A stretch of DNA of 64,000 nt from Nocardioides potassii (GCF_021648885.1 NZ_JAKJHZ010000011.1:1-64000), one strand, 5' to 3'. Positions 44,847 to 54,230 are shown, counted from the stretch's first letter. The notes: generated from the letters alone by a model not told the origin. A program made the numbers and translations.

Positions 44847-45901
44847 CGCGGACGCCGTTCGGCCTGTGCCGCCCCGGACGGTCCGCTGCGCGGACGCTGG
44901 CTCTCGGCCTCGGCGTCGAACTGGTCGTAGGCCTCGACGATGCGACCGACGAGGCGGTGGCGTACGACGTCGGTGCCGGTGAGGCGGCAGAACGTGATGT
45001 CCTCGACGCCCTCGAGGATGCCCTCGACCACCCGGAGACCGGACTTCGTGCCCGACGGCAGGTCGACCTGGCTGGTGTCGCCGGTGACGACGATGCGCGA
45101 GCCGAAGCCCAGGCGGGTGAGGAACATCTTCATCTGCTCGGGCGTCGTGTTCTGCGCCTCGTCGAGGATGATGAAGGAGTCGTTGAGCGACCGGCCGCGC
45201 AGGAACGCCAGCGGCGCCACCTCGATCGTCCCGGCGGCGAGCAGCTTGGGGATCGTCTCCGGGTCCACCATGTCGTGCAGCGCGTCGTAGAGCGGACGCA
45301 GGTAGGGGTCGATCTTCTCGCTGAGCGTGCCGGGCAGGAAGCCGAGCCGCTCCCCCGCCTCGACGGCCGGACGGCTCAGGATGATCCGGTTGACCTCCTT
45401 GGCCTGCAGCGCCTGCACGGCCTTCGCCATCGCGAGGTAGGTCTTGCCAGTGCCGGCCGGGCCGATGCCGAAGGTGATGGTGCTGGTGTCGATCGACTCG
45501 ACGTAACGCTTCTGGTTGAGCGTCTTCGGGCGGATCGTCCGGCCGCGGTTGGACAGGATGTTGAGGCTCAGCACGTCGGCCGGCCGCTCCTGCGTCTCCG
45601 TGCGGAGCATCTGGATGATCCGCTCGACCGTCTCGCCCGTGACGCCCTGACCGGTGCGGACGAGCGTGACGACCTCGTCGAGCAGCCGCTCGGCCATCGC
45701 CACCTCGGCGGAGTCGCCGGCGAGCGTGATCCGGTTGCCGCGGACGTGGATGGTCGCCTCGAAGGCGCGCTCGATCAGCCGGAGGTGCTCGTCGCCCGGA
45801 CCCAGGACGGAGACCATGTCGATGCTGTTGGGGACGACGACGGTGTGCGTCGGCGTGTCCTGCTGGCTGCTGGAGCGCGTGCTGCGGGTGCTGTCAGTCA
45901 T
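44843..45901 (-). CDS. phoH: PhoH-family ATPase
   Basis: A 352-residue cytoplasmic ATPase linked to RNA metabolism. An N-terminal KH-like region (about 25-85) precedes the ATPase with Walker A GPAGTGKT (147-154) and Walker B IILDEAQN (DEAQ 247-250). A short low-complexity N-terminus is Ser/Thr-rich. A -10 TAGCAT (45949-45954) gives a leader of about 40 nt. Operon with ybeY and corC. Confidence 0.94.
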   Translation of the reverse strand: MTDSTRSTRSSSQQDTPTHTVVVPNSIDMVSVLGPGDEHLRLIERAFEATIHVRGNRITLAGDSAEVAMAERLLDEVVTLVRTGQGVTGETVERIIQMLRTETQERPADVLSLNILSNRGRTIRPKTLNQKRYVESIDTSTITFGIGPAGTGKTYLAMAKAVQALQAKEVNRIILSRPAVEAGERLGFLPGTLSEKIDPYLRPLYDALHDMVDPETIPKLLAAGTIEVAPLAFLRGRSLNDSFIILDEAQNTTPEQMKMFLTRLGFGSRIVVTGDTSQVDLPSGTKSGLRVVEGILEGVEDITFCRLTGTDVVRHRLVGRIVEAYDQFDAEAESQRPRSGPSGAAQAERRPR

Positions 45902-45948
45902 GGATGCCCGTGACGGGCGACCTTCCGGGTCGGTGGCAGAGCCCTTCC

Positions 45949-45954
45949 ATGCTA
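45949..45954 (-). promoter_or_regulatory. -10 of the phoH operon
   Basis: TAGCAT on the minus strand, 47 nt before the phoH ATG; transcription would begin near 45942. Confidence 0.45.
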
Positions 45955-46001
45955 CCGAGCGGGCGGCGTCGGGCACACCTGAGTAAGGGTGGACCCTCCC
46001 T

Positions 46002-46081
46002 CACCATGGGATGTCGACCAATGGGCACTTCCCCATGTCAGTTGACGCAGGGAGGTGCACGTTCGCCTACATCCCATGGTG
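46002..46081. other. 13-bp perfect inverted repeat with 54-nt loop
   Basis: CACCATGGGATGT (46002-46014) and ACATCCCATGGTG (46069-46081) pair perfectly. The loop holds a shorter ATGGG/CCCAT pair (46021-46025 with 46031-46035). It lies just beyond the stop of the copper-protein gene and upstream of phoH. No U-run follows on either strand. It could be a structured 3' end, a small RNA or a protein-binding palindrome pair. Confidence 0.65.
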
Positions 46082-46086
46082 GACGA

Positions 46087-47310
46087 TCAGGGACGGGTGA
46101 CCTGCAGCATGCCCAGGCACATCTCGTCGGTGGTGCCCTCGCCCCACACGACGTAGCGGTCGGGCTGGCCCTCGAACGCCGGCAGCTTGTCGCGCAGCCA
46201 CTGGACGTGGGTGCACGTCACCTTGACCTGCTCGAACGGCTGCAGGGTGATCGGCTCGATCGGGCGGCTGCCCTGGTCGTCGAAGTCCCAGACGGGGATG
46301 TCGAGGATCGTCTGCGCCTGCGGGGTGCCCGGCCGGACCTCGATCTTGATGGAGCGGCCCAGCAGGTGCATGTGGCCGGCGACGCCGTGGATCGTGACCG
46401 GCTCCGACATCGTGCGCAGGCACGACTGGGTCCGGCCGGGCTTCGGCTTGCCGCCGCACAGGAAGTAGAGGAGGTCTGCGGTGTTGCCCTCCGCTCCGAA
46501 CCGCTCCTTGACGTCGGCCAGGGCCGCGTCCCGGTCGCACAGCTCGCCGTCGGCGTGGTCTGGTCGGCACGGCAGCTCGACCGGCGCCGGGAGGAGCATC
46601 GTGCTGAGGGCCTGGTACTTCCGGCTCCCGGGCGCGAGGCGCAGCTGGGCCGCCGAGGTGTCGGGCTCCTGCCCGGCCAGCAGGTTGTAGTGCACCTGCA
46701 TCACGATCCGGCTGCCCTTGGCCAGGCGGATGCCGAAGCCGGGCTTGGTCACCGACTCCTTGCCGCCCGGCGCCCACGCGCCGATCCACGAGGACCGGTT
46801 GACGTCCTGGAAGCGGTCGAGCCCCGTGCCGCCGAAGCAGGTCCAGCCCTCGCCGTCCTCCGCCGCGTCCTTGGCCTCCGCCGCGGCGACCTGCTCGGGC
46901 GTGACCTGGAACAGGATCACGTGGTGCACGACGTCGGGGTTGCCCGGCAGCACCTGGGTGCCGGTCAGCCACGCGTCCTTGTCGAGCTCGGGGTCGAGCA
47001 GGAAGCACCGGTAGTCGTCGGTACCGGTGCCGTAGGGCGCGGACGGCGTGTAGCTGCCGGGCATCGCGATCGTCGTACGCGTCTCTCCCGGACGCAGCGG
47101 ACGGGCCCTGGCCGGCGTCACCTGGTGGCCGTCGTGGCCCTGGGTGAGCTCGTCGTCGGGGCTGGCCTCCGGGCTGCCCGACGCGCTCGGCGAGGCGTCG
47201 GACGGCTGCGTGGCAGTGTCGTCGTCGGAGCCGCCTGCCCCGCCGCACGCGGACAGCGTGAGGAGGCTGGTGGCGAGGACGGCGGCCAGCGCGCGGCGCC
47301 TGCGGGACAT
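46087..47310 (-). CDS. PHM-like type II copper monooxygenase lipoprotein
   Basis: A 407-residue lipoprotein; lipobox TLSAC puts the lipid on Cys22. The body has the ligand layout of ascorbate-dependent type II copper monooxygenases (peptidylglycine and dopamine hydroxylases): HH at 129-130 and His207 (QVHYN) for one copper, His313/His315 (GHMH) and Met397 (TTDEMC) for the other, plus a ladder of Cys. Bacterial members are little characterised; the substrate is unknown. It overlaps the HIT gene by 1 bp (TGATG). Confidence 0.82.
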   Translation of the reverse strand: MSRRRRALAAVLATSLLTLSACGGAGGSDDDTATQPSDASPSASGSPEASPDDELTQGHDGHQVTPARARPLRPGETRTTIAMPGSYTPSAPYGTGTDDYRCFLLDPELDKDAWLTGTQVLPGNPDVVHHVILFQVTPEQVAAAEAKDAAEDGEGWTCFGGTGLDRFQDVNRSSWIGAWAPGGKESVTKPGFGIRLAKGSRIVMQVHYNLLAGQEPDTSAAQLRLAPGSRKYQALSTMLLPAPVELPCRPDHADGELCDRDAALADVKERFGAEGNTADLLYFLCGGKPKPGRTQSCLRTMSEPVTIHGVAGHMHLLGRSIKIEVRPGTPQAQTILDIPVWDFDDQGSRPIEPITLQPFEQVKVTCTHVQWLRDKLPAFEGQPDRYVVWGEGTTDEMCLGMLQVTRP

Positions 47311-47660
47311 CAGACCAGCGCCTCGGTCATGCCGGTCGACCCGGCGAGGACGTGGACGTGGGTGTGGAACACGGTCTGACCGGCGCCCGCTCCGGTGTTG
47401 AGGACCAGCCGGTAGTCGGCGTTGCCGGCCGCCTGGGCGACCTCGTCAGCCAGGGCCACCACGTGGCCGAGGCTGGCCGGGTCGGCGGCCGCGCTGGCGG
47501 CGGCGTTCTCGTGGTGGTCGAACGGGACGACGAGCGCGTGGAACGGCGCCTGCGGGTTGAGGTCGCGGAAGGCGATCGCCGCGTCGCTGCGGCCGAGCAC
47601 CTCGGCCGGGAGCTCGCCCGCGACGATCTTGCAGAAGACACAGTCGGGTGCGGTGATCAC
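47310..47660 (-). CDS. HIT-family nucleotide-binding protein
   Basis: A 116-residue HINT-like hydrolase or transferase. The N-terminal zinc-type CVFC (C7, C10) and active-site HTHVHVL (His99-His103) are present. It probably cleaves AMP from amine or other adducts. GTG start 6 nt after TAGGCT, hence probably leaderless. The gene is coupled to the copper-protein gene downstream. Confidence 0.92.
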   Translation of the reverse strand: MITAPDCVFCKIVAGELPAEVLGRSDAAIAFRDLNPQAPFHALVVPFDHHENAAASAAADPASLGHVVALADEVAQAAGNADYRLVLNTGAGAGQTVFHTHVHVLAGSTGMTEALV

Positions 47661-47666
47661 CGGACC

Positions 47667-47672
47667 AGCCTA
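47667..47672 (-). promoter_or_regulatory. leaderless -10 of the HIT gene
   Basis: TAGGCT on the minus strand followed by GGTCCG and GTG. It would drive HIT and the copper monooxygenase-like gene together. Confidence 0.55.
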
Positions 47673-47725
47673 GGGTCTGGCGCCGCGGCGTGTAACCGAT
47701 CGAGCGGGCCGCTCGTCCAACTACC

Positions 47726-48682
47726 GTGAACACCATGACCTTCCCCGTCCGCCGCTCCTCACGACGAGGAGTGCGCGCGCCCGCCGCAGCGCTCCTCGCC
47801 ACTGTCTGCATGCTCGCCTCGGCCGGGTGCGGCACGGGCGACGACGACCCCGCGCCGACCTCGAGCGACGTCAAGGAACCCGTGTCGGAGGGATCGGCGG
47901 AACCGGAGGCGCAGGAGCCCAGCGAGTCCCCGACGGAGACGCCCACGACCGACGAGGGCACCGTCGTCCCGATCTACTGGGTCGGCGACGGACCCGGCGG
48001 CGAGAGCCGGCTGTTCCGCGAGTTCCACCGGGTGGAGGGCAACCCGCTGACCGAGGCCGCACGCTTGGTCATGGGGGGCGGCCAGCCCGACGACCCGGAC
48101 TACCGCACGCTCTGGCCGCAGGTCGAGGTCGCCGACGTCGGCGCCACCGACGGGGTGCTGCTGGTCCAGGTCGCGGGCGACGGGTTCACCGAACGGCCCG
48201 ACGGGATGTCGAAGCGCGACGCGGAGCTGGCGATGCAGCAGCTCGTCTACACGTTGCAGGGCGTCCAGCAGGAGCGGGTCCCGGTCCAGGTGATGCGCAC
48301 CGCGGACGACGTACCGCTGCTCGGGATGCCGACGGCCGTGCCGGTCGAGCAGGCGAGCGCGCTCGAGACCCTCAACCTGGTCAGCATCACGTCCCCCGAG
48401 GAGGGTGCGACCGTCACGTCCGGCACGCTTACGGTCACCGGCGTGGCGAACTCGTTCGAGGCCTCCGGCCCGTGCCGGCTCCTGGTCGACGACGTGGAGA
48501 TGGTGGTGCAGCCCTACCAGGCGGAGGGCTGGATGGAGGACCGGCTGTTCCCGTTCGAGGTCGACTTCCCGCTGGAAGGGATCTCGGGCGAGGTCGTCGT
48601 CCAGTGCGAGACCGACGACCCCTCCGGTGGCGCCGAGGGCGACGGTCCGTCGATCGACACGAAGACGATCACTGTCGGGTAG
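47726..48682 (+). CDS. GerMN/Gmad2-domain lipoprotein
   Basis: A 318-residue lipoprotein with lipobox ASAGC (Cys35), an acidic Pro/Glu linker, a GerMN-type domain (about 82-205; VVPIYWVGDG to VQVMRTADD) and a C-terminal Gmad2-like Ig domain (about 215-315; ITSPEEGATVTSGTLTVTGV). These domains are known from spore germination proteins but occur in non-sporulating actinobacteria on exported proteins. A paralogue lies two genes downstream. GTG 47726 or ATG 47735 could start it; no ribosome site is visible for either. Confidence 0.8.
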   Translation: MNTMTFPVRRSSRRGVRAPAAALLATVCMLASAGCGTGDDDPAPTSSDVKEPVSEGSAEPEAQEPSESPTETPTTDEGTVVPIYWVGDGPGGESRLFREFHRVEGNPLTEAARLVMGGGQPDDPDYRTLWPQVEVADVGATDGVLLVQVAGDGFTERPDGMSKRDAELAMQQLVYTLQGVQQERVPVQVMRTADDVPLLGMPTAVPVEQASALETLNLVSITSPEEGATVTSGTLTVTGVANSFEASGPCRLLVDDVEMVVQPYQAEGWMEDRLFPFEVDFPLEGISGEVVVQCETDDPSGGAEGDGPSIDTKTITVG

Positions 48683-48751
48683 CCGTCAACCGGGGCGTGA
48701 CCTGGCGCGTCCCACTGCGTGATCACCCTGACCAGACGACGAGGTAGCCCC

Positions 48752-49294
48752 GTGACCGAGTCCCCACCCTCGATCACCGGCCTCGTCGGAGCCGATGCCG
48801 ACGTGGCCGTCGAGGAGCTGTACGCCGCCCACTGGCGCCAGCTCGTCCGGCTCTCGGTCCTGCTGGTGCACGACCGGGCGTCGGCCGAGGACGTCGTCCA
48901 GGACGCGTTCGTCGCGATGCACGGCCGGTGGTCGCGGCTCCGCGACCCGGACAAGGCCCTCGCCTACCTGCGCCAGGCCGTGGTCAACCGCTCGCGATCG
49001 GTGCTGAGACACCGCGTCGTGGTCGAGCGGCACGCGCGCAACAGCGCGCCCGACGAGGGCGTCGTCGACGGCCCCGGCCTCGGCGGCCCGCGCCGCGACG
49101 CGGTGCAGCAGGCGCTGCGACAGCTGTCGGACCGGCAGCGCGAGGTCCTCGTGCTCCAGCACTACCTGGACTGGTCGGAGTCGCAGGTCGCCGACGCGCT
49201 CGGCATCACCCGCGGCGCCGTCAAGGCATACGGACACCGGGGTCGCGCCGCGCTGCGCGACCTCCTCGGCGACTGGTGGGAGGACCCGTCATGA
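48752..49294 (+). CDS. SigE-family ECF-type sigma factor
   Basis: A 180-residue group IV sigma factor. Region 2 contains AAHWRQLVRLSVLLVHDRASAEDVVQDAF and region 4 contains LRQLSDRQREVLVLQHYLDWSESQVADALGITRGAVKAYGHRG. GTG 48752 with GAGG 7 nt upstream is preferred over an in-frame GTG at 48719. It overlaps the next gene (ATGA), a membrane protein that may act as its anti-sigma factor. Confidence 0.9.
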   Translation: MTESPPSITGLVGADADVAVEELYAAHWRQLVRLSVLLVHDRASAEDVVQDAFVAMHGRWSRLRDPDKALAYLRQAVVNRSRSVLRHRVVVERHARNSAPDEGVVDGPGLGGPRRDAVQQALRQLSDRQREVLVLQHYLDWSESQVADALGITRGAVKAYGHRGRAALRDLLGDWWEDPS

Positions 49295-50286
49295 CCACGA
49301 TCAAGGACCTGCTCCACGAGGTCACCGACGCCGTCGAGCCCGGCGACCGGCTCGACGCGATCCGCGCCGCCACGGCGCAGGGCGGACGTCGTACGCATCG
49401 GGGGTGGTGGGCGGCCGGCGGCGCCGGGCTCGTGGCCGCGTCGGTCGTGACGGCGCTGGCGCTGTCGACGGGCGGCGGTCCCGGTGAATCGCTTCCCGGG
49501 CCGGCGCAGGAGTCGACGGGGACCGCGACCACCTCGGCGACGGAGAACCCGAACACGAGCCGCGTCGTCCCGATCTACTTCGTCGGCGAAACGCCCACCG
49601 GCCCCCGGCTCTTCCGCGAGCTCCAGCGCGGCACCGGCCCGATGTCCGCGGAGACCTTCGCGCTCGACGCGGCACTGAGCGGCGCCTCCCTCGACCCGGA
49701 CTACCGGACCCCCTGGCCCGCGGGCGCCGTCTCCGAGGCCTACGGGATGACCGAGAACCTGATCTCCGTGACCATCATGGGCGACCTCCACGACCGACCG
49801 CCCGGGATGAGCGAGGAGGAGGCGAGGCTGGCGATCGAGCAGGTCGTCCGGACTGCACAAGGCGTCTGGGGACACGGTCGCGTGCCCGTCGAGCTCCGGC
49901 TCAACGGCGCGACGTCGGACCAGATCCTCGGCGTCCCAACCTCAGAGCCGCTCTCGACGAGTCCCGACCTGGACGTGCTGTCCCACGTGAATCTCTCCGA
50001 CCCGGTCGAGGGTCAGGTGGTCGACAACGACGAGCCCCTGACGGTGAGAGGTGTCGGCGCCAGCGCAGACGACCGGGTGTCGCTCAGCATCCGGCAGTGG
50101 GACGGCCCGGCCGTGCTCTATCAGCTCGACGTCGACCTCGAGCCCTCGGACGCACAGCTCGCACCCTTCAGCGTCAAGTGGTCGCTCGGCAGCCGCCCCC
50201 CGGGTGACTACGAGGTGGTTGTCACCGTGACCGATGCTGACGGAACTGTCGACACGGACACTCGCCGGATCACCGTCGTCGACTAG
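49291..50286 (+). CDS. membrane-anchored GerMN-like protein, possible anti-sigma factor
   Basis: A 331-residue protein: a cytoplasmic helix of about 35 residues (IKDLLHEVTDAVEPGDRLD), one membrane helix at 38-60, then exported GerMN-type (VVPIYFVGETPTGPRLFREL) and Gmad2-type domains related to the lipoprotein at 47726. The short cytoplasmic segment could hold the co-transcribed sigma factor at the membrane; this is inference from topology and coupling. No zinc anti-sigma motif is seen. Its stop shares CTAG with rsmE. Confidence 0.78.
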   Translation: MTTIKDLLHEVTDAVEPGDRLDAIRAATAQGGRRTHRGWWAAGGAGLVAASVVTALALSTGGGPGESLPGPAQESTGTATTSATENPNTSRVVPIYFVGETPTGPRLFRELQRGTGPMSAETFALDAALSGASLDPDYRTPWPAGAVSEAYGMTENLISVTIMGDLHDRPPGMSEEEARLAIEQVVRTAQGVWGHGRVPVELRLNGATSDQILGVPTSEPLSTSPDLDVLSHVNLSDPVEGQVVDNDEPLTVRGVGASADDRVSLSIRQWDGPAVLYQLDVDLEPSDAQLAPFSVKWSLGSRPPGDYEVVVTVTDADGTVDTDTRRITVVD

Positions 50287-51023
50287 CGCCAGCGGTCGGT
50301 GCGCGAGAGCAGCGCGGCGACCGCGACGACGCCGGCGGTCGAGGTGCGCAGGACCTCGGCGCCCAGCCGTACGCTTCGCGCGCCCGCAGCGGCGAGGGCG
50401 TCGAGCTCCTCGGGCGCGATCCCGCCCTCCGGTCCGACGACGACCACGATGCGCCCGGAGGCGGCTACGTCGATAGCGCTGAGGGGGTCGGTGGCGTCCT
50501 CGTGGAGGACGACCGCGAGGTCGGCCTCGCCGACGATCACGGCGAGATCAGCGGTCGACGCGAGCGGCGTGACCTCGGGCAGCCACGAGCGACGCGACTG
50601 CTTGGCGGCCTCGCGGGCGGTGGCCTGCCACTTCGCGTGCGACTTCGCCGCGCGCTCGCCCTTCCAGACCGCCACCGAGCGGGAGGCGGCCCACGGGACG
50701 ATGCGGTCGACACCGACCTCCGTGAGCACCTCGACCGCGAGCTCGCCGCGGTCGCCCTTCGGCAGCGCCTGGACGACGGTGATCGCGGGCTCGGGGCGAT
50801 CGTCGTGCGCCACCGACTCGACCGAGACGGCGAGGACGCGCTTGCCGGTCGAGGCGACCGACCCGGTGACGGAGGTCCCGAGCCCGTCGGTCAGCACGAC
50901 CTGCTCGCCCTCGCGCAGCCGTCGTACGGCGACCGCGTGGTGCGCCTCGTCGCCCGTGACCTCGACGAGCGAGCCGGGCGACGCGTCGGCCAGCGACTCG
51001 ACCAGGTGGACGGGGAGGGACAT
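50283..51023 (-). CDS. rsmE: 16S rRNA (uracil1498-N3)-methyltransferase
   Basis: Methylates U1498 of 16S rRNA. The 246-residue SPOUT enzyme has an N-terminal PUA-like part (DEAHHAVAVRRLREGEQVVL) and the trefoil-knot SAM site IVVVVGPEGGIAPEEL, followed by VRLGAEVLRTSTAGVVAVA. It directly follows dnaJ, an arrangement common in Gram-positives. Confidence 0.94.
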   Translation of the reverse strand: MSLPVHLVESLADASPGSLVEVTGDEAHHAVAVRRLREGEQVVLTDGLGTSVTGSVASTGKRVLAVSVESVAHDDRPEPAITVVQALPKGDRGELAVEVLTEVGVDRIVPWAASRSVAVWKGERAAKSHAKWQATAREAAKQSRRSWLPEVTPLASTADLAVIVGEADLAVVLHEDATDPLSAIDVAASGRIVVVVGPEGGIAPEELDALAAAGARSVRLGAEVLRTSTAGVVAVAALLSRTDRWR

Positions 51024-51035
51024 CGGCGAGCTCGA

Positions 51036-52214
51036 TCAGCCCTGGAAGGCGTCGCGGAGCCGGCCGAACATCCCCTTGGTGGGTGCCTCGTTCCGGCCGT
51101 CGGGCGACTCCTCGCCGCGGATGGCGGCGAGCTCGCGCATCAGCTCCTCCTGGCGCGGGTCGAGCCGCGTCGGGGTGTCGACCTTGATGCTCACGACGAG
51201 GTCGCCGCGACCGCCGCGCAGGCTGGGCACGCCGAAGCCGCGGATGACCTGCTCGCTGCCCGACTGGGTGCCGGGGCGGACGTCGAGGTCGTAGGTCGTC
51301 ACCGGCTTCTCGTCGGCCGGCGTCTCCTCGGACGGCGACAGGTCGGCCTCGAGGAGCGGGAGGGTCAGCTTGGTGCCGAGCGCGGCCGCCGTCATCGGCA
51401 GCGACACCGTCGTGTGCAGGTCGTTGCCGTGGCGGGTGAAGGTCTTGTGGGGCTCGACGTGGATCTCGACGTAGAGGTCGCCGGCGGGGCCGCCGCCCGG
51501 ACCGACCTCGCCCTGACCGGCGAGCTGGACGCGGGTGCCGTGGTCGACGCCGGCGGGGATCTTCACGGTCAGCGTGCGGCGCGAGCGGACGCGGCCGTCG
51601 CCAGAGCACTCGCGGCACGGGTCCGGGATGATCGAGCCGTAGCCGCGGCAGGCCGCGCAGGGGCGCAGGGTGCGGATCTCGCCGAGGAACGAGCGCTGGA
51701 CCACGGCGACCTCGCCCTGGCCGTGGCAGGTCTCGCACGTGATCGGCGAGGTGCCGGGGGCGGTGCCCTCGCCGTGGCAGGTCTCGCAGGTGAGCGCGGT
51801 GTCGACCTTGAGGTCACGCGTGACACCGAAGGCAGCGTCGGCCAGCGTGACGTCGAGGCGGATGAGGGCGTCCTGGCCGCGGCGGGCCCGCGAGCGCGGA
51901 CCGCGGGAGGCGCCGCCGGCGGCCGCACCGCCGCCGCCGAAGAACGCGTCCATGATGTCGGTGAACGAGAAGCCCTGGCCGGCACCGCCGAAGCCCTGGC
52001 TGAAGGCGTCGCCGCCCCGGTCGTACGCCGCCCGCTTCTGCGGGTCACTGAGCACCTCGTAGGCGCGCGAGACGTCCTTGAAGCGCTCCTGCGTCTCCGG
52101 GTCGGGGTTGACGTCGGGGTGGAGCTGGCGGGCCAGCTTGCGGTAGGCCTTCTTGACGTCGTCGGCGCTCGCGTCGCGCGAGACGCCGAGGATCTCGTAG
52201 GGGTCCTGGGTCAC
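51036..52214 (-). CDS. dnaJ: chaperone DnaJ (DnaJ2 type)
   Basis: Hsp40 co-chaperone of DnaK, 392 residues. J domain with HPD at 32-34, a short Gly/Phe region, four zinc CxxCxGxG-type motifs ([32 protein letters not shown]) and the C-terminal substrate domain. It overlaps hrcA by 4 bp and is thus in the HrcA-controlled operon, as is usual for the second actinobacterial DnaJ. Confidence 0.96.
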   Translation of the reverse strand: MTQDPYEILGVSRDASADDVKKAYRKLARQLHPDVNPDPETQERFKDVSRAYEVLSDPQKRAAYDRGGDAFSQGFGGAGQGFSFTDIMDAFFGGGGAAAGGASRGPRSRARRGQDALIRLDVTLADAAFGVTRDLKVDTALTCETCHGEGTAPGTSPITCETCHGQGEVAVVQRSFLGEIRTLRPCAACRGYGSIIPDPCRECSGDGRVRSRRTLTVKIPAGVDHGTRVQLAGQGEVGPGGGPAGDLYVEIHVEPHKTFTRHGNDLHTTVSLPMTAAALGTKLTLPLLEADLSPSEETPADEKPVTTYDLDVRPGTQSGSEQVIRGFGVPSLRGGRGDLVVSIKVDTPTRLDPRQEELMRELAAIRGEESPDGRNEAPTKGMFGRLRDAFQG

Positions 52215-53233
52215 TGGTTTCCTTCATCGAGGATCCGGGACACGTAGCGCGCGACGGCGCGCACGGCGGCCATGGATCCGGGGTAGTCCATGCGGGTGGG
52301 TCCGACCACGCCGAGGGAGCCGAGGTGGGCATCCATCGGGCCGTAGCCGGTGGCCACGACACTGGTCGCGGCGAGCTCGGAGTAGGGGCCCTCGTGGCCG
52401 ATCCGCACGGTGACGGCGTCGGCTCCCGACTCCCCCAGCAGCTTGAGCAGCACGACGTGCTCCTCCAGCGCCTCGAGCAGCGGACGCACGGCGGTGTCGA
52501 AGTCGCCGTAGCGCGCGAGGTTGGCGGTGCCGCTGACGGCCACCCGCTCGTCGCTGCGGTGGTCCGACATGGCCTCGGTCAGCACGGCCACGATGGCGCG
52601 GGTCGCATCGGCCTGGTCGGGGCGTGCGACCCCCGGCAGCTCGCCCAGGGCGGCCGCGGCGGCCGCGATCTGCACGCCGCTGGCAGCACCGTTGACGGCG
52701 ACCCGGACCTCGGCGAGGTCCGCGTCGGCGATCGGTGCCTCGAGCTCGACGAGACGCTGCTCGACCCGTCCGGTGCTGAGGATCAGGATCAGCATGAGGC
52801 GGGTCGGGGTCAGCGGGACGAGCTCGACGTGGCGCACCGTCGAGCGCGAGAGCGTCGGGTACTGCACGATGGCGACCTGGCGGGTCAGCTGGCTCAGCAG
52901 CCGCACCGACCTCTGCACGACGTCGTCGAGGTCGACCGCGCCGTCGAGGAGCGTCGCGATCGCCCGGCGCTCGGCCGTGCTCATCGGCTTGAGGGTGGCG
53001 AGCTTGTCGACGAAGAGCCGGTAGCCCTTGTCGGTCGGCACCCGGCCGGCGCTCGTGTGGGGCTGGTGGATGTAGCCCTCCTCCTCCAGCGCCGCCATGT
53101 CGTTGCGGACGGTGGCCGGAGACACGCCGAGGCCGTGCCGCTCCACGAGTGCCTTCGAGCCAACCGGCTCCTCGGTCGCGACGTAGTCCTCCACGATCGC
53201 GCGGAGCACGTCGAGCTTGCGGTCGTCGACCAT
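52211..53233 (-). CDS. hrcA: heat-inducible transcription repressor HrcA
   Basis: Represses heat-shock genes by binding CIRCE. The 340-residue protein has an N-terminal winged helix ([34 protein letters not shown] in outline), a GAF-like central domain and the C-terminal HVVLLKLLG segment. ATG 53233 has GGAGG upstream and follows a CIRCE element, so the gene is autoregulated with dnaJ. Confidence 0.96.
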   Translation of the reverse strand: MVDDRKLDVLRAIVEDYVATEEPVGSKALVERHGLGVSPATVRNDMAALEEEGYIHQPHTSAGRVPTDKGYRLFVDKLATLKPMSTAERRAIATLLDGAVDLDDVVQRSVRLLSQLTRQVAIVQYPTLSRSTVRHVELVPLTPTRLMLILILSTGRVEQRLVELEAPIADADLAEVRVAVNGAASGVQIAAAAAALGELPGVARPDQADATRAIVAVLTEAMSDHRSDERVAVSGTANLARYGDFDTAVRPLLEALEEHVVLLKLLGESGADAVTVRIGHEGPYSELAATSVVATGYGPMDAHLGSLGVVGPTRMDYPGSMAAVRAVARYVSRILDEGNQ

Positions 53234-53256
53234 GGAGACCTCCTCTGCTCGCCGAT

Positions 53257-53283
53257 CTGGCACTCGTGTGACGGGAGTGCCAA
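53257..53283 (-). promoter_or_regulatory. CIRCE operator
   Basis: On the minus strand TTGGCACTC, 9 bp, GAGTGCCAG, close to the CIRCE consensus TTAGCACTC-N9-GAGTGCTAA. It lies 24 bp before the hrcA start. On the other strand it covers the likely -35 (GTGCCA, 53277-53282) of the divergent metallo-hydrolase gene. Confidence 0.92.
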
Positions 53284-53299
53284 CTCTACTAGCAGCCCG

Positions 53300-53305
53300 T
53301 AGGGT
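53300..53305 (+). promoter_or_regulatory. leaderless -10 of the metallo-hydrolase gene
   Basis: TAGGGT followed by CCGGGGC and the ATG at 53313. With GTGCCA as -35 the spacer is 17 bp, and that -35 sits within CIRCE. Confidence 0.6.
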
Positions 53306-53312
53306 CCGGGGC

Positions 53313-54176
53313 ATGCCCGACTCCACCTCCCGGTTCACCGAGGTCGCGCCCCGGGTCTGGGTGGCCCACTACGACTGGATGCACGTCAACATCACGCTGG
53401 TCGGCGGCTCGGACGGGCTGCTGATGGTGGACACGCACGGCTCGGCGGAGGCCGCGCGGGCGGTCGCGGACGACGTACGACGACTCGGTGCCGGCCCGCT
53501 CACCGGGATCGTCAACACGCACGAGCACTGGGACCACCACTTCGGCAACGCGACCATCGTCCAGGCCTTCGGCGAGGTGCCGATCCACGCCACCGACTGG
53601 GCGCGCGACCACATCGAGGAGTCGGCCCGGCACACCTTCGAGCACTACGAGCAGGCGGCCGACCACCCGCACCGCGAGGAGATCCTCGCCACGACGCTCC
53701 ACCTGCCGACCCACACCTTCTCCTCCGCCGTCCAGCTCGACCTCGGCGACCGCGCGGTCGAGCTGATCCACCCCGGCCGGGGCCACACCGCGGGCGACCT
53801 CGTCGTCCGGGTCCCGGACGCCGACGTGGTGGTCGGTGGCGACCTCGTCGAGGAGTCCGACCCGCCCTTCATCGGCGACGACTCGTGGCCGCTCGAGTGG
53901 CCGCTCACGCTCGACCTCGTGCTGGGGCTGATGACCGACGCGACGGTCGTCGTACCGGGCCACGGCACGGTCGTCGACCGGGACTTCGTGCAGGACCAGC
54001 GCGTCGACCTCGGCGTGATCGCCGAGACCATCCGCGACCTCGCGTCCCGCGGCGTGCCGCAGTCGCAGGCGCTGGCCGAGGGCGAGTGGCCATGGGACCC
54101 CGCGCTCCTCGAGAGCGCCGTACGCCTGGGCTACGAGCACCTCCCCCGCAGCCAGAAGCGCCTGCCGCTGATCTAG
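53313..54176 (+). CDS. metallo-beta-lactamase-fold hydrolase
   Basis: A 287-residue cytoplasmic metallohydrolase. The metal motif is [12 protein letters not shown] (HxHxDH), with later ligands in [20 protein letters not shown] and VPGHGTV. The family covers many substrates; I cannot assign one. Leaderless start, divergent from hrcA and possibly under CIRCE. Confidence 0.85.
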   Translation: MPDSTSRFTEVAPRVWVAHYDWMHVNITLVGGSDGLLMVDTHGSAEAARAVADDVRRLGAGPLTGIVNTHEHWDHHFGNATIVQAFGEVPIHATDWARDHIEESARHTFEHYEQAADHPHREEILATTLHLPTHTFSSAVQLDLGDRAVELIHPGRGHTAGDLVVRVPDADVVVGGDLVEESDPPFIGDDSWPLEWPLTLDLVLGLMTDATVVVPGHGTVVDRDFVQDQRVDLGVIAETIRDLASRGVPQSQALAEGEWPWDPALLESAVRLGYEHLPRSQKRLPLI

Positions 54177-54230
54177 CGGCACACCCGGAGGGGGCTGGAC
54201 TGGCTGCACGCATCTGGGTAGGCATGAGGG

